Assembly (NCBI GenBank): GCA_026770575.1 | Contig: MU657297.1 | Location: forward strand, 49,328 to 64,324 | Length of the DNA: 14,997 nucleotides | DNA from: Pelagophyceae sp. CCMP2097 | Lineage: Eukaryota > Sar > Pelagophyceae | Reading direction: 5' to 3' | In this document: piece after piece, positions 1-7,215 of the stretch | How the letters are laid out: each line of letters begins with the position of its first letter | Position numbering within the stretch: the stretch's first letter is position 1 | Made by a program: the position numbers and the translations under genes | Notes under the pieces: generated by a model | The model's database searches: none | What the model saw: only the letters and a program-made list of their open reading frames with translations | What the model was told of the DNA's origin: nothing

Positions 1-127
1 CATCGCCCGTCGCGCCCTCCACGGGACCCCTCCGAACTGACTACCCTCGCCCACGACCGACCTACCCTCGCCCACGACCTCACCGAATCCCTCTTATACA
101 CCAGCTCCGAAGCCCGGCGACCCCTAT
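1..127 (-). repeat. Left copy of ~130-bp inverted repeat flanking the gene block
   Basis: Read on the minus strand, this stretch matches plus-strand 9518-9650 almost base for base. The visible differences are one substitution near position 97, one near 60-62, and a 6-nt indel near position 79. It contains two tandem copies of a ~21-bp unit (41-60 and 62-79, core CTACCCTCGCCCACGACC). The window begins inside it, so the true length is unknown. No open frame of interest is seen. Confidence 0.85.
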
Positions 128-158
128 AGAATTGAAGCGTTCCCCTTCAAGTTTGGGG

Positions 159-190
159 CAGCCCCACCCAGGGTGGATCTTAAGCAAGCA
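159..190. repeat. Short dispersed repeat shared with 12926-12957
   Basis: These 32 bases match the reverse complement of 12926-12957 at 31 of 32 positions. They include the dyad CCACCCAGGGTGG. The other copy lies inside an 85-bp optional module of the tRNA-like repeat family, so this is probably a remnant of that family next to the flanking repeat. Confidence 0.7.
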
Positions 191-281
191 GCAAGCGTAC
201 TGCTCACCTCACTGCTGAGGTCCCTTGTTCGCCCAGCGATAGCAGTGTTCCTTGTTCGACTCTGCGTGGCTTAACGGCTTC

Positions 282-1853
282 TTACTCGCCGGCTTGGTCC
301 ATGGCCCAGGTGAGGTGCTGGCGGAGTTGGCGCGCGGCGGGGTACGAGAGGTCGCGGGGCACGCCGACACGCTTCCGCAGGTAATCGAGGCCTGAGTATC
401 GACGACACTCACGCGGTTGCCGCGTATAACAGCCGCGCGTCTTTCCAGGCGCCCCTGCTGCGATACTGGCGGTCCAGGTTTGCAACGCATCGCGGGCGCG
501 GGTCGGAAACCTGCGCGCACGGGCTCGCCCTCGAAGCCTTGCGAGAACGTCTCCGCCGCGTGTTCTGGCCCGACGAGCAGCGCGTGGGCGACGTGCCTCA
601 GCGCGGCGTCGTTTGCGTCGATGTGCCACCTCACCGGCGAGGCGTTGTTCGGGTCCGCCAGCGCCGCCTGGACGCGCGGCGAACCGGGCGGGCCGTGGGC
701 GCGGCACATGTACGTGGCAATGGCCTCGTGGTTCGAGATCAGCTTTTCAGCAGCCGCCCTCTTAGCAGCGCCGGCGTCGTGCTCCACCATGGGCTGGAAT
801 GAAGCCTCGTTGCCGACCTCCCACTCGCCGCCGTCGATGGCGCGCCGGACCGCCACGGCGTCGGCGGCGTTGTCGGCGTTGCAGCCACCGAGCTGGGGAG
901 GCAAGTCGTGCGCGTGCGTGTAGTAGTCCGACCTATTGTGACGGTTCCTGCCATTCGACGGAGAGAGCCACGTACATGGATGCGAGCCATGCGGGCCTCG
1001 TCTCCATGGCGTCGAACCATTTTGCCACATTCGGAAACTTGTCCGCGTCGCGGCACCGGAAGCCCTTGAAGTACAAAAGCGACGCCTCTGCTCTTTCCAG
1101 GAATGAGCAGACGAGGAGGTCGCAGAGCGTGAGTTCCGCGCCGCAAAAGTACGGGCCGCCTTGCTCCGCCAAGGCGTCATCCAACGTCTCCAGCGCGGCC
1201 ACAAAGTTATCCTTGCCAAAGCTCGACCGCAGCCAGCCGAGCCAGGCCGTGGAGAACTGCCTGTCCAGGTTCCGGACCATGCGCAGCCGGGGAGAGTCCA
1301 AGTCGCCTCCCGGGAGGAGCGTCCGCTCCGGGAACTCTCGTTCCAAAGCGAAAAGAATGGAAACCGAGTCGGTGATCAACTTCCCATCGATCTGCACGAC
1401 GGGCAATAACCCGCCGGCGTCGCGCTCGAACCACGCCGGCTTGGAGCCGTAGCAGCGCATGTTGATGCGTTCCACTCTATAAGGTATGCGCTTCTCTTCG
1501 AGCTGCATCCAAACTTTCTGGCAGTACGGGCACCAGCTCGCCGAGTCGCGGTAGAGCACGACGCGCGGCTCCGTGCCGTCCGGCGCGTCGAATAGCCGCA
1601 GTTCCGCCTTTGCGGTGGGCGGGCCGCGGCCTTCCGGGAAGACGTTTTTCTCGCCGGCGGACTTCTGCCCCTCTAAAAGTTCGGAGAGAGCGCCCCACGT
1701 CGGCGCCGTGTCGGTAAACGCCTGGGCCGTCGCTTTGGGCCGCAGAGCGTTTGCGGCGCGGCCGAGCCTACCCGTGGAAGGAGGGCCAAAGCCATTCGGC
1801 GGCTGCAGCGCCGCCGCAAACGCCGCGCACGAAACGAGCGCAACGCCACGCAT
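282..1853 (-). CDS. Glutathione S-transferase-like protein, CPYC type with C-terminal extension; 3 exons
   Basis: Proposed exons are 1853-976, 932-511 and 391-282, giving 1410 nt and 469 residues with matching phases. Residues 1-15 are hydrophobic and signal-like, followed by a Pro/Arg/Ala stretch to about 45, which suggests a plastid-type bipartite leader (inference). A thioredoxin-fold GST N-domain follows: C108-P-Y-C111 catalytic motif, cis-Pro151 in GGLLPVV, and D162-S163 for glutathione contact. The helical C-domain has TLCDLLVCSFLER near 242-254. After RPAWLASM the second exon continues with SDYYTHAHDLPPQLGG, and the third ends DYLRKRVGVPRDLSYPAARQ plus a short tail. The extra ~170 residues go beyond a standard GST and recall the CPYC-type (iota-like) algal forms; that class call is from memory and tentative. 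CPYC enzymes usually act as thiol transferases or deglutathionylases. The start is the first Met not overlapping the divergent neighbour. The third-exon donor is the least certain junction. Confidence 0.8.
392..510 (-). other. Probable 119-nt intron in the GST-like gene
   Basis: The proposed donor is GCAG|GTTTCC at 510 and the acceptor ACTCAG|GC at 392, phase 1 on both sides. This joins EGEPVRAG to LDYLRKRVGVPRD. The acceptor is well placed because the downstream frame is clearly coding-like. The donor is less certain: GTTGCA at about 486 is also phase-compatible. Confidence 0.6.
933..975 (-). other. 43-nt spliceosomal intron in the GST-like gene
   Basis: The donor is GTACGT at 975 and the acceptor CAATAG|G ends at 933. 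Removing it joins AT|G to make Met293 and gives RPAWLASM-SDYYTHAHDLPP in one frame. If retained, the frame stops at the TAG that forms the acceptor. Confidence 0.8.
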
Positions 1854-2030
1854 ACCAACGTCCGAGAGGCGTGGAAGAGGCGCCTTGAAGCTCCACCTCA
1901 AGCTAGCTCCCCTCTTTCCGCAAAGATATTCGCTGAAACCCACCAGAAAAAAAGGGACCCGTTTAAGGTTAGCTGACTCACGGCGCCGGTCCGGTCGCGC
2001 CGCCTTGGAGGCCCGCGCTTTCGCGGCGCC
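1854..2030. promoter_or_regulatory. Short divergent (bidirectional) promoter region
   Basis: Only 177 bp separate the start codons of the minus-strand GST-like gene and the plus-strand desaturase-family gene, so any promoters must lie here or overlap coding sequence. I see no clear TATA box; an A-rich run lies near 1948-1958 (CCAGAAAAAAAGGG). The regulatory role is inferred from gene layout only. Confidence 0.5.
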
Positions 2031-2786
2031 ATGCAGTACCTCTTCGCGCAGATGTCCTGGGCGGCGTGGTCCGTCAAGGTTCTGGCGCCTTTTGGCGTCG
2101 TAGTGACCGGGGCCATGGAGGCTTTGGCCCGAATCGTCGACTTGTACGTCGAGGCGACCATCGACACCAAGGCCAAGCCGCGGCTGCCGCACAACCCGAA
2201 GATGCACCTCGACGAGCTCGAGTCTACTGACAGGTTGTACATTGGCATCAACAAGTGCTTGACTGTCGTCTTCGTCTACCACCTGGCCCAGCTCGTCTGG
2301 ACGTCGCCCGGCGTCCTTTGGGCACCACAGAAGGCGACGGTGATGAACACGGTCGGCGCGCTGGCGGCGTTCTTTTTGCTATACGACTTGGTCTACGCGA
2401 CGTTCCACCGCGCGCTGCATATGAGATGGTGCTACAAGTTCTGCCACAAGCACCACCACCGCCAGATCTCGCCGACGAGAGGCAACTACGACGCCATCAA
2501 CGTCCACCCCTTTGAGTTTCTGGTGGGGGAGTACGTCCACCTCTTGGCCATTTACCTGATCCCGTGCCATATTACAGCAGTCGCCTGCTTCATCCTCTCC
2601 GGCGGCGTCCTCGCCTCGCTGAACCACACGCGCCTCGGCTTAAAGTTCCCGCTCTACGACGTCCGCAACCACGACGTGCACCACCGCTGGCCGGAAGTGA
2701 ACTTTGGGCAGTACACGATGATTTGGGACAAGGCCTTTGGATGGTTCAAACCCTACGACGCCCCGAAAGTCGGCAAGGATTATTGA
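2031..2786 (+). CDS. Fatty acid hydroxylase / sterol desaturase family membrane di-iron enzyme
   Basis: This is a single-exon frame of 251 residues. The three histidine clusters of the family are present: H126-RAL-H130 (HxxxH), H139-K-H-H-H143 (HxxHH) and H214-DV-H217-H218 (HxxHH). In this family the histidines bind two irons that use O2 and electrons to hydroxylate or desaturate a lipid or sterol. Hydrophobic stretches at about 77-97, 104-125 and 165-197 fit an ER-type membrane protein with the histidines on one face. The length is typical of C5-sterol-desaturase/C4-methyl-oxidase/cholesterol-25-hydroxylase relatives. I cannot fix the substrate from sequence. The tail PYDAPKVGKDY carries no clear ER-retrieval signal. 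It is divergent from the GST-like gene and convergent with the next gene, with stop codons only 63 bp apart. Confidence 0.88.
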   Translation: MQYLFAQMSWAAWSVKVLAPFGVVVTGAMEALARIVDLYVEATIDTKAKPRLPHNPKMHLDELESTDRLYIGINKCLTVVFVYHLAQLVWTSPGVLWAPQKATVMNTVGALAAFFLLYDLVYATFHRALHMRWCYKFCHKHHHRQISPTRGNYDAINVHPFEFLVGEYVHLLAIYLIPCHITAVACFILSGGVLASLNHTRLGLKFPLYDVRNHDVHHRWPEVNFGQYTMIWDKAFGWFKPYDAPKVGKDY

Positions 2787-2849
2787 GTCAACCCGAATGA
2801 GGCGGCAAGCTTCTGCTTATAAATTTACTCTATATGTATTGGATCGCGA

Positions 2850-3770
2850 TCACTGGCGGAGCCGCTTACCCGAGGCGTTGGCGGCGTTGGCCTCCAGCCG
2901 CGCGATGCGCGCCTGCAGCGCATGGATTGTAACGTCCTTGGCGGCGCACACGTCGACGAGGCCCGGGAGGCTCGAAGGCGCGGCCCCTGGAGACTCGAAG
3001 GCGCGGCGGTCCGGCGTGACGTGCCGGGCGTTTTGCGCCGCCCCGCGCAGCGTCGTCGCGGGGATCGCGGGGATGACGAGGTCTGACTGCACGCGCTGGA
3101 TCATGCGCGTGATGGGGCTCGAGCCGTCCGGCGGGCTCACGTGCCCCGGCGGGGGGTCGTCGTAGCGCTCGAGGCGTCGGAGTTCGTCGGACCAAGAATA
3201 CATCTCAATCATCGCCGACTTCAAGCGGATCGAAAAGTCGTCGGCGGCTTCAAACCGGGGCACGACGCGGACGTCGAAGATGACGTCGTAGGCCGTCGTG
3301 CCGAAATGGAAGGAGAGTTTGCAAGAGTCGTTGCGCTCGTTGACAAACTTTTTAACTTCGAGGGCGTCGATGACCACGTCCTCCGGCTCGCCGAAGACAA
3401 AGGTGTCGCGCGAGTCCGCCGGGCTCTTAACGAAGGAACCGCAGACGTCGACGGCGCCTCCAGCTGCGCCGAGGAAGGCCGCCGGACGGACGGTTAGCCA
3501 GGGCGCGTCCGGCGGCGCCGTGTACGTGTACTCCACCGCGACCTCGCCACCGAACGCGCAGCGCACGGGCCAGGGCGCGAGGTTTTCGGCGGTGAAGCGG
3601 TGCGTCTGGCCGAAGGCGTCACCGGTGGAGGTGCGTTCGCAAAGGTAAAGTTCGACGAATTCGTACGGGCTATCCCCAACGTACTGCGCGCGCCTGCGCA
3701 GGAACGCCGCCGTTTGCTCCGGCGACACCAAACCGCGACGCATCGGGCCGTCTTGCGTGCGTCGAGTCAA
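2850..3770 (-). CDS. Unrecognised protein with beta-rich body and C-terminal coiled coil
   Basis: This is a 306-residue single-exon frame; Met10 (position 3743) is an equally plausible start. I do not recognise the family. The body (about 25-195) alternates short hydrophobic and charged stretches, for example EFVELYLCERTSTGD and TTAYDVIFDVRVVPRFEA, suggesting a beta-rich fold. It is followed by a helix (SIRLKSAMIEMYSWSDELRRLERY), a Pro/Ser-rich linker (about 208-265) and a short heptad-like helix near the end (VTIHALQARIARLEAN). The layout, globular head plus coiled coil, resembles oligomerising scaffold proteins in outline, but no family motif supports a name. Amino-acid use is less biased than in shadow frames, and the frame fits neatly between a convergent neighbour and an AT-rich spacer, which supports a real gene. 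No targeting leader is seen. Confidence 0.7.
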   Translation of the reverse strand: MTRRTQDGPMRRGLVSPEQTAAFLRRRAQYVGDSPYEFVELYLCERTSTGDAFGQTHRFTAENLAPWPVRCAFGGEVAVEYTYTAPPDAPWLTVRPAAFLGAAGGAVDVCGSFVKSPADSRDTFVFGEPEDVVIDALEVKKFVNERNDSCKLSFHFGTTAYDVIFDVRVVPRFEAADDFSIRLKSAMIEMYSWSDELRRLERYDDPPPGHVSPPDGSSPITRMIQRVQSDLVIPAIPATTLRGAAQNARHVTPDRRAFESPGAAPSSLPGLVDVCAAKDVTIHALQARIARLEANAANASGKRLRQ

Positions 3771-4132
3771 ACAAAACCAGGCTCGTTTTTACTACGGCGG
3801 GTTCTTGAGTTTTGCGAGCGACCCAAAGTCAAACACAAAAGAATCTGATCGAAAGATCTGAATTTTCCATGAATTTAATTTGATTTGATCACGACCCCCA
3901 ACAGCACTGTGCAGACTGTTTTCAGCCACCCATTAAATTTATCATATGAATTCCGTGAAATTGTATACAATTGAAAGAAAATATCAAATAGGTTTAAAAA
4001 TCGTGTAATGAAAATATAAAAAAAGCCAAAATTTAAACAAGGCATTTAGCGAAAACTCCGTCGTGAGAACTAGTAGTGACTGCCAAGTCTTCTGGCGGCC
4101 GCGCGTTTGGGTCGGTTTTCGTCTTTTACGGA
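3771..4132. other. AT-rich intergenic spacer
   Basis: This 362-bp spacer separates the 3' end of the exonuclease gene from the start of the unrecognised gene, both on the minus strand. From about 3840 to 4050 it is strongly AT-rich, in sharp contrast to the GC-rich genes. It holds a perfect 14-bp palindrome, AATTGTATACAATT, at 3959-3972. It must contain the 3' UTR of one gene and the promoter of the other. No coding or RNA gene is evident. Confidence 0.6.
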
Positions 4133-7027
4133 TCATCGTTTCGGGTCTTCGTAAGAGGCGGCGATGAGATCCCAGTCGTCGACGACTTGGCTTCCTCGCT
4201 CCAAAGCGAACCGCCGCGCGCGCCCGGCGACCTCGTCGGCGGACAGCTCCGCGGCGGCGGCGTCGTTCGTCTCGGGGGAGCGCTCCGCGGGGAGGACAAA
4301 GTAGGGCCGGTCCTCTTCGGGCAAGCGGAGCTCGAAGGTGCCGAGCTGGAACGCCGCGACGGCGTCGTCCGCCGCCTAGTGAGACGCATCGAAAGCACCG
4401 TAGGAGCGCCACGGGGCATGTCCGGACACGCACGTATTGCTTCATCTCCTTCGTCATCTCCGACGCGCGCCAGTGCGCCTTTTTGGGCCCCTTGGGCCCC
4501 GCTTGCGCAGTAAACTTCTTCTTCGTCATGGTCATGCCCAGGCTGTCCTCGACCATGTCGACGAGGGCGTAGCCCTTCTGCTTCGCAAAGGGGTTCCGTT
4601 TCCATTGGTCGCCGACGTCGTTGAAGGAGAACTTTGTGGCCAGGTCGAAGACGCTTGCGGCGTACTCGCCGCAGTATTGGCCGAGGTTGCGCGCGTCGCC
4701 AGCAGAGCCGAAGCCGACCTTTGCGATGGTGGGATCGGCGAGGAAGTCGCCCAGAGCGCGGCCCTTCCTCAAAGCCGCCACGCCGTGGTCGTCGTCCATC
4801 TTGTCGAGCCAGATGAGCGCGCAGACGTCATCCGTCGCCAGCTGCACCATCGCCGGCAGCATGCGCAGGTCCTTCTCCAGAGTCGCGTACTCGGCGTCGA
4901 TGCCCACGTAGCGCGCGCCCGCGAATTTCCGCAGCACGGATACGATCTGTTTCTCGTTGCGGGCCACAACAATCTTCGCCTCGTGCTTAAACGGCCGCAG
5001 AAATCTCTCGCGCGGCGGCGGCGCGATAGGCTCGTCTTCGAAAAGCGGCTCGTCGTTGAAAACGTCGTCGGATGCCTCGCCCATGGACTTTTGACGGCGA
5101 CCCTTACGCTTCGCAGAGGCTTCATCCTCAAAGTCGCGCTGCTCCTGCTGCACGTAGTCCTCCTTCTCCTGCCGCCGCTCCAGGCCCTTGGCCGTCGCCT
5201 TTTCCATGGCAAGGAGGTTGAAAGGATCGACTTCCGCCTCGTTTTCGCCGAAGAGGCGCGCCGCGGCAGTGTCGGCGTGCACGTCCGCGACGCGTCTTCG
5301 GATGCACTGCACCAAGGCGTCGCGGTCGTCGATGATTAAATCCGCCGCGAGGTTGCGCAGGCGCCGGTCCTGCGCGAAGAAGGCGCCCGCGCGCGAAACG
5401 TCGCGTTCGTCCGGCGCGTCAAACGCGTGCGCCTCGCCCGGCGCATCGGCTTGCATCGAGTTCACCCAGTCCTCGACAAAGAAGCGCAGCATGATTCGGT
5501 CATCGACGACGCCGTCGCGGAGGCCGATGAGGCCTGGCGACTCGGCGGCCAAATGCCTTGACAGCACGGCAGTCAGCGTCGTCGATTCTGCGGCGGCGAG
5601 CTCCTTCACCAACTGCAGCACGCGGCCGCGCCGCGCCTCCACGCTCTCGGCCGGATCGACGGCCGCCGACTCGACGGCCGCCTCGACGGGCGTCGCCTCG
5701 ACGGGTGCCGCCTCAACGACAGGCGCCACGTCGGGTGCCGCCTCGACAGCCGCTGCCTCGACGGGTGCTGCCACAATGGGCGCCTCGACGGTTGTCTCAA
5801 CGGGCGCCTCGGTCGGCGCGTCCGCCTTTTGGCCCATGACAGAGGTCCAGATTCGGCTAAACAAGTTTGCGTTCGGCGCCGGAGCCACGGGAGCAGGTTC
5901 CACAGGAGCCACGAAAGGAGGCGAAAAAGGAGCAGCAGGAAGAGCAGGAGCAGTGGCGGGCGCAGCGACGGGCGCGGCCACGGGCGCAGCCACGGGTGCG
6001 GCTGCAGGCATGGCGACGGGCGCAATAACAGCCTGCGGCGTGAGCGCTTCCTCGACGGCCACGAGCTCTTCGGGCGTGAGCACTGCAAACGCGGCGCTGA
6101 GCGTGAGCCGCCTTACCGTCACGTCGGAGGCCATGGCGCGGAGCGCCTCGACGGCTCGCTTGACCTCGGTCGGCGACGCGGCGGCGACGTACTCCGCCGC
6201 GAACGTCTCGGCGTTTGCACCTTTGACGAGCTTGGCGATCCTCTCGGCCCAGAACTCGTCGGCGCTGCGCGAGTCGTTTCGGAAGGCCTCTGCGTGAGCG
6301 CCGTAAAAGTCGCTCAAAAAGCGCAGCTGGCTCAACGGCGCCTCGGCCCAGGGCGTGGCGTAGCGCGAGCGCTCGTAGTCGTAGGCTTTCCCAAAGTCGA
6401 GCCTCCGCACGCGGCCGCCGGGCATCTCGGCGTCGAGCTCGAAGCGGTGCGCGCTCGGGTTGGCGAACGCGCCCTCGAGCGTCTCGTGGTCGCACCAGTG
6501 CTTCAGGCGCGGGAAGAGCAGCATCTCGCTGAAAGGCATCCAGCCTAGACGCGCGCGTGAACAAGGCCTCGACCGCCTCGGATTGCACCGCATCGAGAGC
6601 AGCCTCGAGGGCCTCGGAGTGGCCCGCATCCGGACGCCGACGCACCGTCGTGTCTTGCCATCATGACTTTCATAAACGCGTCGGCGCAGAGATTTTCTTG
6701 TCGGAACCAGTGGTCGCCCTGCGATAAAACGCGCTTCCACTTGGCCGGCTCCGCCAGCTTCCACCACCACTTGGTCTTCTCCTCCATGGACCCTCCGCCG
6801 TCGAAATCACGGCCGCCTTTGCCGCCTTTGCCGCCGCCTTTGCCGCCGCCTTGCTTCTTGCCTTCGCCGGTTTCTTGCCGTCCGCGGCCGCCGCCGCCTC
6901 GCCCGCCGCCTCGCCCGCCGCCGCCCTTCTTCTTGCCACCACCTTTCCCCGACGCGAAGAGCCGTGCGACGCCGCCCGCCGGCCCGCGCCGCGCCGCAAA
7001 CGCTGCCAGGTGCAGAGGGCCAAGCAT
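4133..7027 (-). CDS. La-domain / RNase D-like DEDDy 3'-5' exonuclease fusion; 3 exons
   Basis: Exons 7027-6646, 6544-4434 and 4375-4133 join in phase to give 911 residues. Residues 1-26 are Arg/Ala-rich with R-L-F|A-S near 22-26, which fits a mitochondrial presequence (inference). Residues 27-80 are a Gly/Lys/Arg tract with RGG-like triplets, typical of RNA binding. Residues about 95-176 fit a La-type winged helix: FRQENLCADAFMK, then DGWMPFSEMLLFPRLK, then a helix and GGRVRRL. A long Ala/Pro/Val linker (about 296-430) and a charged segment (about 579-611) follow. The exonuclease domain starts near 645: GI-D677-A-E679 (motif I), D744 in GSAGDARNL (motif II) and Y831-AAD-D835 (motif III, YxxxD across the exon 2/3 junction). 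All four DEDD acids and the Tyr are present, so activity on RNA 3' ends is likely. An alternative start is Met at 7144. Confidence 0.82.
4376..4433 (-). other. 58-nt intron in the exonuclease gene
   Basis: The donor is TAC|GTGCGT at 4433 and the acceptor ACTAG|G ends at 4376, phase 0. Splicing restores QYAADDAVAAFQLGTFELRL, the conserved motif III of DEDDy exonucleases. Read-through instead gives a basic, low-complexity tail. Confidence 0.85.
6545..6645 (-). other. 101-nt intron inside the La-domain coding sequence
   Basis: The donor is GACG|GTGCGT at 6645 and the acceptor GTCTAG|G ends at 6545, phase 1. Splicing produces ARHDGWMPFSEMLLFPR, matching the middle of a La-type domain. If retained, the frame terminates at the TAG of the acceptor. 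Confidence 0.82.
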
Positions 7028-7215
7028 GGACCCGGCGCTGCCGCGCGGCCGGCCGTCGGCGCGGACTCGGAGGGCCGGCACGAGCTCGAGATTGATTTCC
7101 GCTTTCGATCGCACTTCGGCGAAAAGGCGAGGACATAGCGACATGCGACGCCGCGCCACGCCACGCGGAGCGGCTGGGGAGAGTCCGGGGTGGCCCACCT
7201 TCAATGCAGCATCTC

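Noticed and set aside
1854..2282. Upstream extension of the GST-like frame (about 143 more residues)
   Set aside because: It overlaps the opposite-strand desaturase gene, whose histidine motifs are convincing. The leader-like Met at 1853 is a better start.
5188..6297. Long Ser/Thr/Ala-rich plus-strand frame opposite the exonuclease gene
   Set aside because: It is the antisense shadow of the Ala/Pro/Val linker and lacks any domain; the minus strand carries the catalytic motifs.
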